Below are positions 49,841 to 62,665 of a stretch of DNA of 64,000 nucleotides, in pieces. The notes below the pieces were generated by a model. It searched no databases, was not told where the DNA came from, and saw only the letters and a list, made by a program, of their open reading frames with translations. The first letter of the stretch is position 1; every line of letters begins with the position of its first letter. The stretch comes from Poecilobothrus nobilitatus. Its lineage: Eukaryota; Arthropoda; Insecta; Diptera; Dolichopodidae. A program made the translations under genes and the position numbers. Location of the stretch: the NCBI GenBank assembly GCA_947095535.1, contig OX352772.1, positions 36,165,445 through 36,229,444 of the forward strand, written 5' to 3'.

Positions 49841-50734
49841 TGACAAACCATGAGTCTCAAAAATTCTTATATTAATAGACAAAACAATTTTTTTGAATCC
49901 ACTTCTACTATTTTTTTAAGAAAATATCCGAATTTTATACATTTATTTGAATTAATCTATTTATCCTTCTTAATAAAAGTAATATAAAATGAAAATAGTT
50001 TGCCTTACAATATCAATACATCTCATTTTTTTAAAACTTCACTGTTGAAATTTTCTATATGTGAGTTAACTTGACTGTGTCTGAACGAAGAAAAACCGAA
50101 ATTTAAATTTATTGTTGTGCTCGCCTCATTTTTGCAATAATTTTCAGAAATTCATAAATGTACCACTATTGGTAAGATAATCAATATACAAACATAATTC
50201 CTTTATACAAATAACAAACAGAATTTTTAATATTTCGAAAAAGCTGCAAAACTTGATAATATTCGATAAAGACAAACTTGATCGCGGTTCAAAAGAGAAG
50301 AAGCACAGATTTTTTTTTCTCACCACAATTTTTATCATCCTAAGCATATGCAAGTATTTTCTAATATATAATTTTTAAAAAAATGTGATATAAATGATAT
50401 CATGTGATTGATTACATTATTGTGTGTTTTTGCATTTACAGTGATAATGTGATTACATTTATGTATGTAATATTAATATAAATAAATAAATAAATAAAAA
50501 AAATAAATCAATATAAATTTAAGTCTAGGCACAATTTTATTCAACAGTCAATGTATATTATTACAATATTATAGATTCAAAATTTTATTTTTTTAATTCG
50601 TCGTCTGACAGAAACACTTACTGTGTTTCATTAGATACCTTATAGGAGGTACTTGTATGGGTACTTGTTCTGGCGATATTAAAAGTTTGATGCGTCCATT
50701 CAAAACATTTCAGCTGACGGAGAGCTTCTACTGC

Positions 50735-51090
50735 CCACCCTTATGTAGTTAAAATTCCCAGACGGTATAATTCGGTTTACGGAATTGTTTGTGATACCAA
50801 TATTACGAATGTGGAACCATCTCTCATTTGATGTGTTCTTTAAAATTGACGAGTATTACATATACAACATCCAAAAATTCAAGGTAAACCTTATCAAGTT
50901 TGTTCACAATATGTCTGTCAATTTGAAATCAATTTTCATTCCGTAAACTTAGCATCCCTTGACTTCATCCAAATAGCCTTTTGTTTCGTCAAAGACAGGT
51001 GGTGTTTAGTGGATTGAAGTCCCACACAATCATTAGAAAACTCGTGTTCGTTCCACTACTCTATAGTGTCTTCCGATGATTCCCAAAAAA
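50735..51090 (+). repeat. Interspersed repeat copy (family of 16385-16770)
   Basis: GACGGTATAATTCGGTTTACG, CATCCCTTGACTTCATCC, GAAGTCCCACACAATCATTA and GTTCCACTACTCTATAGTGT give the clearest version of this family. It ends in an A-run, which would fit a retroposed 3' end. Confidence 0.6.
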
Positions 51091-51589
51091 AAATTTTAAA
51101 TTAAATTGTTAAAAATATAATAAATATAAAAATATAAATCAAACAGCTAACGCTGTGATCTTTATTCACATATTTATTTAAATTATAATACTTAAAACTT
51201 TTGTAATATTATTACATACATATATATGTATGTACATAGAATGTATGCAGTATTATTAAAATTAAGAAAAACAAAAATTATTTTTTCAAGGAAAAAAAGA
51301 AAAGGTCAATAAATGTTTAAATTTATTTTACACATTTTTACATACTCTAAAACTTAATATAGGACAGATGTTAGACTGCAAAAAGTACGGGGCATATGAT
51401 GCTAACTGTAACATCCGAAGAAAGGTTAAGAGTAATATTTAGAGAAGATACTACACATCATATGTCATAGCCTGAATCTAAAGGATATCGAAAGACAAAA
51501 ACCTTAATTGGGGAAAAAATACTGTCAGGGACTCTTCAAAATAAGGGCTTGATCAGGGAACTACCGTCTGCTTGTAAGAAAATTTTACT

Positions 51590-51720
51590 GGCTCAATGAG
51601 CCGCTTCTTCTACAAGCTAACAATTCACGAAAAGCCCCAGGCCCTAAATGTATGAGTAACCTATATCTCCCCCTATCCCCCCTTAATATATTTATGAAGG
51701 ATATGAAGGATTGTTGTAAC
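51590..51720 (+). pseudogene. Possible N-terminal RT fragment of a non-LTR element
   Basis: The frame ANNSRKAPGPKCMSNLYLPL resembles the KAPGPDGI-N-LLK motif that opens LINE reverse transcriptases. Only this motif is recognisable and the catalytic parts are absent, so the call is weak. Confidence 0.35.
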
Positions 51721-54034
51721 CAATTATTGATTTTTTTGTTTGTAAAAGAGAAATTAAAACACAATTTTTGTTTCAAATTGATTATTATTATTGTTCAATA
51801 AAAATATAAGTAAATTAAAAATATAGCTATGTACTTAAATCTCTTCTTAATTGCAATTTGATTTGCATTTCTGTTGTTTCGTTTCATTTGTTCATTTTGT
51901 CCCAAAATTATTCAGATTAATTTAAGATCAGCCGCGATCAGATGGTCAATTACTGGACCTTCCGGGAAATTGAATATTTCTTCATCAAAATTCACTGTAA
52001 TGAACAAAATATCTATGTGACCGAATGAACTTGCTTCATCGCATCAGTTTTCTGTTATGATGAGTCTCATGACAGTGTCGATAGAGCTTCTTTGAATATG
52101 AATTTTCATTAGTTCGAGGCCTAGGATAATTTCCATAAACTTCATCAAAGTTGTTTTAGTTGTACCTGTTATCCATGATTAAATATCCCTGAAAAATAAT
52201 TCTTAAAAATATTTTTTTATATACATACCGATATGTAAAAGAAAATGGAGAAGATAAACACATCTGCTTGCCTTAACAAAATATTACGAACTTCAATTTT
52301 TACCTTTAAACAGAAAACAAAGAACTTGAACTTTTGAACAATTGAGAGAGTAAAACTAATCGAGGCAGAGTAGTATGATCAATAAGTTTAACTGCGTGAA
52401 AAAAATGTTGTTTCAAACTAAGTCAATCTACAGCTGAAGTGGAAATGATCAATAGCATTAAAAAATATAACAAAAAATTTCAGTCGTAAAAAAAAAAAAA
52501 ATAGAACTATTAATCAAAAAGCAAAAGAAGAGCAACTTATAATTAAAATTCAATATTCAAAAGATTAAAAATAAAAACTGTGACACAAATTTTCATCAAA
52601 TAAAACATATTAACACATTTTCTTTCGTTTCTTTGTAATTGTATACATTATACCATCTGTTTAAAAAGTATCTACTTGACTGCAATAAAATATAATATAA
52701 CATCTGATAATATCTTTAAAAATTAAAACTCGTAAGAATTATTATTAATAAATATTATGATAATAAAATAAATAGATAGGTCCATACACACATTTATATT
52801 ATATTGTACAATGAATCTACACACATACTTGTACATAATAAAATGTATTCCTATATAAAGAAGCATTAATGTGAACCTTGATCTTTTTGAATGCATGAAC
52901 TTCAAAATTTTAATTTATTTTTGTGGTTCCTCAACAGTTTTTTTTAATTAATTAATGATATCATTCATTTTTCACATACACGTATGTATATATATTTTTT
53001 ATTATTGATATCCAATAAAAAAAAGTTTGATATCCACTCCTATAAGAAGTATAGAGCATCCACTAAGTCATTTATTTGTATAAGCTCAGTAGTTTCCGGA
53101 ATCATTCCGCCTGTAGCTATTTAATGAATCTTTAAATTATAATACAAATTATTTAACAACTATTTAAATATTTTTATTTGTGTGCCATCTATTATCTTAT
53201 ACAAGAACCTTTTTTTTTTTTATATATGAACATATGTATATATTATATACATTCCAGTAAAATAATATCGTATACAAAATAATGCTATAGTGATATTTTA
53301 GAAAGAATAACCACAGAAATGTCGAATTAATGCTTGCGTAAATTAGCTGAATATCATAAGAAGATTAAAAAGATTCTCTGAAGAACATTTAAGATCAAAC
53401 TAACATTGATATGTTGTTGCAAATATATGCATAATATAAGTATATGTGTGTAATTTTGCAAATTCGAAATGTTTTGGTTAAGGTTTTCAATTCGAAATAT
53501 TTCGGTATTTTAGTATTGATAAAAATTTGATAACGGTATTTTTGGTGTTACTGATCTTTTATTCGAAATGTGTAATGTATTTTTTCTGCAAATTAATTAT
53601 ACTACAAACAACGGAAACGGAGATTCTTAACTTGTAAGAGAAATGATTATTATTATTATGCAATAATTTGCCCTTCATCTGGGCTGACTTGAATTAACTT
53701 TGATGATAGGTGATTATTTCAAATTGATATGGTTTGCGTCTTTATTTGAAGGAACAACTGAACTGGTATTACAAATTCTATATCATAATATTCGGATGCA
53801 TCTGTAATCTTCTACTATATATACTTAATCAAATTTTCGTGTATGGATCAGTTACACGTTTACCAACTGAAAAAAATATTATTAGTAGCCCAAAAAATTA
53901 ATTGGGTGTACAACTGGAATTGCACGAGATCATTTTTAAAAAATAAAAGAAACATTTAAATACATACTCATGTAGTTTTGAAATTGAAATTCACAACACG
54001 AGGAGCAAAAATTTATAAATAAATGTTATATGGT

Positions 54035-54410
54035 TATTGCAGAAAATGAGTCGGCGGATGAGCTAGTAAAACATGGATAAAATTTTGAGCTTAGCGTTAG
54101 AAATATTCAATTTGTCCACATTGGTTTTGCAGAGGAATTGACACGATATAGAGCGTAGAACACTTTCTCTGCACCTGTCGTAGTCTGTCAAGGAAAAGAC
54201 GGAAATATCTCGTTAATTTTTTTTTCTAAGATTTTGGTGAATTCTCTAACATGAATTTCAGAAGTTTTCAAAGCTTCTTCCGTTAGAGTAGCATAAATCT
54301 TGGGAAACTTAACACCAACTCTGGTCGAATAGATTCCCCTACGTTTTGAAAATACACTACGGACCTATAGCTATAGAGTCTAGTGAATTCTGATGCGTTA
54401 GCTCAATCTT
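54035..54410 (+). pseudogene. RNase H fragment of a jockey-like element plus its downstream repeat
   Basis: IAENESADELVKHG followed by a stop matches the end of the RNase H domain in jockey-clade LINEs (usually GNE-ADELAK-GS). The DNA downstream is the second copy of the 17086-17440 repeat, consistent with both being LINE 3' sequence. Confidence 0.55.
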
Positions 54411-57400
54411 AAAAAATACTAAGTATATGGTGAATTTAATATTTTTAGTTCTGTTATCAATTTACCTTTAATTAAATAATATAAATAAGTTTTAATTTGA
54501 TTTCTTAACTTCTTTAATTCTATATAGCTCTTGAATAAATAAATAAAAAAGAAGTTTTGATTTAAGATATAATTTTGTAGATAGGAAAAAATACGTATTT
54601 CATATTTCAATTATAATCTCCGGTAGTATTTTGCAATATAAACAAATGTACGCACAACGTACATAGTATGTATGTTTTAAACGCATTTTACAATTTAATT
54701 TCTTCTACATTTTTTGTTTTTGAAATCATATATCGGTTCTCTGATTCATTAATAACATTTTTATTTCTTTAGGCAACATTTTATATATTTTTCATTGTAA
54801 ATTGTAGTGAGATTTTTGCTAGCACACTTTAACACAAACAAACTTTAGGTCATTGTAACTAAAAATTAACTATGTATAATAATCACAATAATATGTTTTT
54901 ATATTTTAAAAGTTAAGTGAAAAAAAAAAAATATATTTAATATTTTTATATAGTTGCGGATATATAATTTGAAACAATCTATTCTGCTATTATACCAATT
55001 CCATACATACATGCATATGTGTGTGTACTCATATATCATGTTACACATCATTGTTTGACCAAAATTTGTCACCAAATTGAAATTTTAAAACTTTTAAAAC
55101 TAAATGTAAAATTTTTAATTCTATTTTGACACAATAAGCCATTTATCATCGCATGTTTATTTAGCTTTTTGTATTCTAACAAAATTAAACGCTTCATGGC
55201 TCAAAACTCTATTCAATGAGAAATTTTTTTGATACGTATCACAAATCTGACATTATAAGGGTAATAAATAATTTTAAAGAAATATTACTTGGTTCTTAAA
55301 AGATCCAGATCAAATTACATTTATAAAAACAAAGAAAAAAATTATTTGAAAAATTTAAAGCTATAATTTTAAAACACAGAACTGTAATGTAAAAGTTACC
55401 TAGAATAACTGTTTTACAAAATATATACTACCTACACAAAATTATTTTCGAGATATATTACCGTAAATGCATTTAATTTGCATTCGCATCACAAAAACCC
55501 ATTTTTTTTTCTTTTAAATCTTTTTTATTATTTGTTTCCAATTTTTTCTTTGTTAAGGTTTATAATTTCATGAAATTCCATTTCAATTTAAGCAATAAAG
55601 ACCGTTTCAAAGAAAATTAAAAAAAAAAAAAAAGAAAAAATCAATAAGTAAATATAAAATGAAAGAACAACAAAACTTTTTAAGAATTTAAATATGTAAT
55701 AATAAAATTTCTTGAATAAATAAATGATTAGGTTGAATTTCATAAGCATACATATTTAAATGGACAATAAATTAAAAAAATACGTGGCATATTTCTGTAA
55801 TAATTTATATACATACTTTATTTTTTATTTAATTTATAGATTGTTTTATAATTTATCTATTTAAGTATATATTTATATGTATGTACATACGTACATATAA
55901 AAATTTCAAATATTTTTTTTATGCTAGTATGATTGATAATTTTAAAATCCGTTTAACATGGTTACTTCTTATGGTCATTGTTCTAGAATCTAGAACAACA
56001 ATAATAACTAAAAATGTAAAACTTAGCTAATATTAAAGTAAGATCTTTAATATTATGATCAACCTGATAATTTATTTTGTATGTATTGCAGCTTCGAGAT
56101 TAGGATACAAAACAAAAAAAAAAAAAAAAAAAACGATATTAAGATGAGGAGATAAGATATTATTTACATTAAACGATAGCTCTAAACAAAATTCAGACGT
56201 TTTATTTTTTTTTTATTACATTAATTTAATAATTTTTTTTTCTTTCCACTTCTTTAAGAAGCATAAGGCATCGGATCTTCTAAGTCATTTATTATTCATA
56301 TTTGACAGCATCAATTCCTGGAATCACTTAATTAACTAAGCCGTTGTAATAATTAAATATTGCCCTCCAATAAATGTTAACAACTAAAATTAATAAAATA
56401 ATAAATATTTGCTTGTAGCTTTATTTTTTTTTTTATTTCAAATTTCAGTATATTTTTATATTTTAATTTTTGTTTTTGTTTTTTTTTAAATTATTTCAAA
56501 AATCTCTTAAAAATAATAAAATAATATAAAAAAAAATTATCAATACAAAAACTTTAAAAATAATAATATAATATATTATATACTTTTTCATATTGCTTTG
56601 CATTATTATTTATTTGAATCACATATTTTATGTATGATTAATTAAATTATTATATTTGAAATTATTTTTATAATTATAATATTTATTTAGTAAAATATAT
56701 GAAAGCAAATAAAAAAGAAAAACAAAAACATTTGAATAATTAATTATAATCTTAAATACTAATAAGCAAATAATAAAAAATATAATTAGAAAGAATTCAA
56801 TTGAAAAAAAAAAAAAAAAACTTTCTTATCAAATTTAAAAGCACTGACCATGACTAAAATTTTTTTTTACAATTTTATTTTATCATGAAAGTAAAAATGC
56901 AGAAATGCAAGTATAATTTGAGGATTGTAATTTTTAATTGCCTTATTATTAAAATTAATTTTATTTTAGAATAAAAATAACTAATTATTAATAAATTTTT
57001 TTTTTTTTTTTTTTGTAAATCGTAGCGAAACTCTAGTATGAATTCCTTTTTATAATGTTGTTTTAGTTTTGATTAAATTGCATAGGAAGTTAGACACAAT
57101 GAAGAAGTTGAAAGATAAATTACTAACACACTCCAAAAAAGTTCTTTTTGAATAATTGCAAATTGTAGAATAAAACATTACTGGCAAAGGGCAACACATT
57201 AGATGGAAGCATATGTTCAATATTCATTTTAGCAATTTTTGACAAACAAATAAGTTTTCATAACCAGTTTTAAATAATCTAAGAATTTCAAGTGTAGAAA
57301 TTGGCACTTGCAGTCTTTCATACGTTACGTTATAATTGACTGCGAGTAGGCATTATTTATATAATTAATTAATAATAAAAAATATTAGTGTCATTGCCTA

Positions 57401-60400
57401 CAAGAATCTATAAAAGAAAAATGATAATCAATATTTCAATGAATATCAATACAAAATAAGTAAACATAATTAAGAGTTTTCATTTTAATCTATGATGGAT
57501 TTTAAATTTTTGAACAATATATTGAACAAAAACAAAATATTAATCTCTAATCGTTTTATTTAAAAAGAATTTTATGCAATGTAATAAACAGAATAGTAAC
57601 TTTGTTAAAAATAAAATTATAGTGAATATTAAAATTTAATTTAACCTTCTATTAAAAATCATGTCTAAGTTAAAAAAATATGATCAGAGTATGTTTTATG
57701 GTTTGATCATTTAAAAAAAATTTTTGTTATTATGTAACTTTGAAAAACTAATAATTTTACCATTTATTTTATTAATTTAAAATTTTTTGTATTAATTTTA
57801 CTTAATTTTTGTAATCACATACAATTTTTACTGCACATATTAATTCGATCATTTTTAAATGCTTTTTAATACATAAATTAAAAATTAGCCAACAGTCAGT
57901 CAATCTGTAAATAATTTTTTCTTTTGAAAAGCATTAATATAAAATTTAATAAAATCAAAAATAAATTACAATGGTTTTTGATTTTGGTTTTTTTTTTTTT
58001 TTTTAATATAAATTGAGCAATAATTTTTGGAAATATATTATTAATTCTAAATTTAGAAATAATATTATGGAAGAAATTCGATTAATTAATTTTTTTTTTG
58101 GCACTTTTATTAATTTTTTTTTTTTTTTTTAAATAAAATGAATTGGAAAATTTTATTAAAACCTTTTAGTTAAAAAATAAAATATTTTTAAAATATCTTC
58201 TTCTAAAATATCAAAAAAAAACCATTGTAAAATTAAAAAAATTAAAACAAAATAATTAAAAATAAATTCTGAATAATTAGAAAAATAACATAAATTTTAA
58301 ATTTTGTTTTATCACATAGAAAATAATTTTGGTTTTTTTTTTTTTGTTTTTTTGTTTTTTTTGTAATTTTTCATTTCTTTTTTTTTTTTTTTTTCATTTT
58401 AAAATTACTTATAAAACTAGTTAAAAATATTATGTTTAATTTTTTTTTTTGTATTTTGTTTTTCTGTTGTTAATGATATTTTCTTAATATTATTATTATA
58501 TTTAAATAATTCACATTTTACAAAGTTATTTCTTATTTTTTATAAATACAATACCAATATCTCATAGTTTTGAGAATTAATTATTATTTACAATTTAATA
58601 TTTTTAATTTGATCATTTTATGTTTTTTTTTTAATATTTTTAATTGCAAAAATGGATTTAATTTCATTATTTAATTTTTTTTTTTTTTTTTAATACATTT
58701 TCAATTGAGAAAAATTATGTTTTAATATATTTTTTTACACATTTTTTTCTCAATTTTGTTTTTTTTTTAATTTTACAAAAATCGCAAAATAAATTCAAAT
58801 TGTCATTATACAAAAAATAAAGGAAACATTTTTAAAATAACTTAGACGGAGGACATATTAAAAAATTGAATATGATATTTTAAAAACAAAAAAAAATAAA
58901 TAAAATCTGATTATAATTTTTTTTTTTAATTCAAAATTAAAATTAAATATATATTTAGATTATGTACATATAGGTATATAAATATTCACTTTTAATCGGT
59001 TTTTTAAAGCAAATTATGTAATTTTTGTTATTATTCCTTCACCACACACTACAACACCATTTTGGGTACAAAAGTAAACAAAAAAAAAAAATAAAAATAT
59101 ATGTTAAAAGTAAATATCTAGGATTCTAGTGCAATATCATATTCAAAAATTTAATAAAATCTTTTGTAATATTTAAAAATGTTTCTCGGTAAAAATCTTA
59201 AATTAATTTCAATTTTATAATCGTTAATTATTAATTATTAATTTTTTTTTTGTTTTTTGTTTTTTAATTTAAAATAATATTTTATTAATTCATTTTACGT
59301 ATCCTTTACATTTTTAAAAATTTCTAATTAAGAACTCTGAACTCTTATTTAGTATAATATAGAAAAAAAAAATTTAATTTAACGATTTAAGTTTTTTTTA
59401 ATGATAAATTAATTTACATTATTATGGTATTTTTTTTTATTTTTGTTTTTTATTATATTTTACTGAAGCAGTTTTGAGAGAATTTTTTATTAAAATTGTA
59501 AAATCAATTATAGTTTTTCGATTTTTTTAATTTTCTATTTCAAATTATCGTATTTCTTTTCATCTTTTAAATATTCTGTATTAAATGTTGTTAATTATAA
59601 TTAACTTATATCTGAATATATATATATATATTTTTATTGGGTATAAATTAAGATGAAAAATTTCATAAAAAAAAAAGGAATAAATTAAATATTTATATGG
59701 TGTTGAAATATTAGAATATACGTTTATTCTTTAGATGTTTTATATTTTAAACATTAATAGCTTTTTTTTGTTTTTCTTTTTTTTTTTCTATCAAAAATTG
59801 TGTAGTATATGTAGGAATATATTCCAATTTATTTAATTAAATCTTTAAAAAATACCAACCAATGTTTTATGACTTAATTTTTGAATTCATTTTTTATCAT
59901 TATTTTACCAAGACATTTCAGTACACATATATACATTTTTATTTTTTTTTTATTTTATGTAATTTATTAACATTCAGATATTTAATTTCCGTTAAATATT
60001 AAATTATGTATGTATACATTTTATATCATGTCATCTTTCATGCTATATAGTTACAAATATTATTCAACCATAAAAAAAAAAAAAAATTAAATAAAAAAGT
60101 TACAAAATTAGTTTAATTAATAAGATATGCTTAATTGAAATTTCAGTTCGTCTAAATGAAAATTTTTTATGTATTATTGAATTAAATAACTATTGAAGTA
60201 GCAAAATAAAATTTCTCTCAAAAAACTTCATAATACCTCCTATCTTTAAAATTTTTTTTTTTTTCCTTAAATGATTTGTTTCTGATAAGGCACAGCAACT
60301 ACAATATTAGATAAAATTTACAAAATTTTAAAAATAAAAATCTAGAGTTCTTTAAATATACTTGTAAAGAAAAAAACTAAAATATAATAAAGTAATTTTA

Positions 60401-60868
60401 TAAAAAAAAAAAAAAAAAAAAAATAGGAACGAAACAATACCTTCATTTGGAATGTAAACGATTCTAGTTAAATTTTCAAGATTAGCATTTTTAAATTGAT
60501 ATAAATTTGATTTTTGCAAATTTTATCATCATAATAGTTTAACTATATAATATTTTAATTTTTTTTTTATAAAATATAAAAAATTCAAAATTTTCTTTTT
60601 ACAATTTTTTTATACTAATTAAAATTAAATATATACTTACAAATTTCAATTGATAAAAATTAAAAAAAAAAATTAAATAAAAAGGATAAAAAAAAACAAA
60701 ACTCTTCTTTCTTTTACGATAATTTTTTCATTTCAATAGATTTGGCAATTGACCTGTTTTCTTTAAATAATTACAATTTTCACCTACTCCATCTACTCTT
60801 CTATATTCATTAGAATCATGATTATTTGTAATTAGATTACGTTTTTTATAAAAATATTTTGAATTTTG

Positions 60869-62038
60869 TCATTCATTATACATTCCATCAACTAAAAAAT
60901 CCATTCGCCGATAATGTCTTGTTGACCAATAATCTTTAATACGACGATAACTAATAATAGCTGCACCCATTAAAATCGGTACAGCAAATATAAATGCAAC
61001 TATTGGAAGAATATAGTCACGATGATTTCCATGTAAATCTTCTTTAACAGGTTGAACTAATGGTTCTTCAACTACAGATGATGATGGTAATTTATTATGT
61101 TCAGATTGTTCCAATTTTTTCGCATATAAGCCAATAGCAGGAACATCCTCTTCACTAAATGTTATTTTAGGTTTTTTCGGTTTAGGAGTTGTTGTCGTTG
61201 TAGTAGTTGTAGAACTCGTAGTACTAGTGGTTGTATTAGTAGATGTTGTCGTTGTAGATATTATTTTTGCAGTATTTGTTGTATTAGTGGCATTTATTTT
61301 ATTGCTATTTGTACTGTTTAAATTAGTTAAATTATTATTAACTTTGACTTTAGATGAATTATTATTGTTGGTGTTTGTTGTTGTTGTTACTTTCAATTTT
61401 TCAGGATTAATTTTTGACGAAATTGTCGTTGATTTAATTGAATTATTTATTTTGGAATTTTGACTTTTATTTACACTATTTATAGCAATTTCACTCCCTC
61501 CTTCAAGTTTGATTGTTTGTAAACTATTGGTTTTTGTAGAATTTTTATTAGTATTTATTGTTGTATTTGTATCTAATAACTTGTTCTTATCAGAATTTGT
61601 ATTATATTTATTGCTATCTGTTAAATTTTTTTTATTATTAAAATCATTTGATGTTGTCACTGGTAATATTTGTGAAATATTTTTTGAATTATTTTGTGAA
61701 ATGATTGGCCTTGGATTAGTATTGTTCAAATTTTTTATTATTTCATGTGAATTTTTTGCAATTGTTGTATTGATATTAGATGTTATTGGTGGCTCAATTA
61801 ATTCAGCTTTTTTCCTGGGTTTACTACCACTTTGTTTTGATGTTGTATTACCAGCCTCAGCTAATAATTTTGTTAAAATATTAGATGTATAATTTTTCTT
61901 TAAATCAAAGGCAAATGAATTTGTAATTGTAACATTTTTTATATCAATTTTATCTGTAATATTATGATTATTTTCACAAAAACAAGGTAATATCAAAATG
62001 ATATTACATAATAACAACAAAGCCACTGGTATTTTCAT
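60869..62038 (-). CDS. Secreted mucin-like single-pass membrane protein, function unknown
   Basis: A single open frame of 389 residues. Residues 1 to about 21 are a signal peptide (MKIPVALLLLCNIILILPCF). The ectodomain, to about residue 285, is rich in Asn, Thr, Ser and Lys, has many N-x-S/T sequons and ends in a Thr run (about 262-285) that would be O-glycosylated. A more ordered acidic segment (KPKITFSEEDVPAIGLYAKK) follows. Residues about 342-362 (YILPIVAFIFAVPILMGAAI) are a membrane helix. The tail (RRIKDYW, then TRHYRRMDFLVDGMYNE) is basic then acidic and looks much more constrained than the ectodomain. I recall similar tails in insect proteins without a known function. The start is supported by the signal peptide. 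No intron is needed. It could be a 3'-complete gene with an upstream non-coding exon. Confidence 0.85.
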   Translation of the reverse strand: MKIPVALLLLCNIILILPCFCENNHNITDKIDIKNVTITNSFAFDLKKNYTSNILTKLLAEAGNTTSKQSGSKPRKKAELIEPPITSNINTTIAKNSHEIIKNLNNTNPRPIISQNNSKNISQILPVTTSNDFNNKKNLTDSNKYNTNSDKNKLLDTNTTINTNKNSTKTNSLQTIKLEGGSEIAINSVNKSQNSKINNSIKSTTISSKINPEKLKVTTTTNTNNNNSSKVKVNNNLTNLNSTNSNKINATNTTNTAKIISTTTTSTNTTTSTTSSTTTTTTTTPKPKKPKITFSEEDVPAIGLYAKKLEQSEHNKLPSSSVVEEPLVQPVKEDLHGNHRDYILPIVAFIFAVPILMGAAIISYRRIKDYWSTRHYRRMDFLVDGMYNE

Positions 62039-62665
62039 ATTTTTTTTTTTAATTAAATCAGCAAAAAAGTTTTGTTTGTTAATGCGAATTTTTTTTCTTT
62101 ATTGTTTAAGTTATTTATGCAAAATATTTAACGCAAATTTAAAAATAAAAATACTTTCACTAATTTTGTCATTCGTCTTGTTCGTACCTACCTAAACTGA
62201 GTTAAATAAAGCTTTCTAAAAATCAATTTACAATAGAAGCTTTTAAATATTTGAGTTATAAATCCAATTGTCAAAAATTAACTCACTCAAACTAACTATT
62301 GTCATTTGTCAATTTGCATAAATAAATGTAAGAGTTTATAATAATTTAATTAATACCCTGTATAATCTGTTTCATACTTGATTCGCGCTTAAACATCTCT
62401 GATCTCGCAGCTGTAGCATTATGAATTTATTGAAGAAAGGTATAAAACGAAAGAAAAAAATATTATTTCGTTTTATATAAATTCAAACAGTGGACAGTGG
62501 TGAGTGCTGCAGCTGCGAGTTGCTCTAGCTAGTGCAAAGATTATCTATCTTAATAAGGTGGGCCACTCCATAGATATATTAAGTACTTAATACTTCTATG
62601 GGCCACTCTGTCAAATATCAATATGTATACATTTCATTCACTCAGCTGATTACATGTATGAAAAC

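Larger units (their letters stand above)
48539..60868. other. 12-kb gene-poor stretch
   Basis: No host gene is supported. The left half contains repeats (49535-49840, 50735-51090, 51590-51720, 54035-54410). From about 54.5 kb to 60.8 kb it is extremely AT-rich, with many poly-T and poly-A runs and no feature I can interpret. Some of 59-60.8 kb may be the 3' UTR of the minus-strand membrane protein gene. Confidence 0.6.

Noticed and set aside
54500..60800. Possible long non-coding RNA or gene in the AT-rich desert
   Set aside because: No splice-supported frames, no structure beyond homopolymer runs; nothing can be claimed from the sequence alone.
61227..61892. Open frames on the plus strand (78 and 127 codons), Val/Leu/Phe-rich
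   Set aside because: They lie antisense to the Asn/Thr-rich membrane protein; low-complexity codons there automatically give hydrophobic antisense frames.
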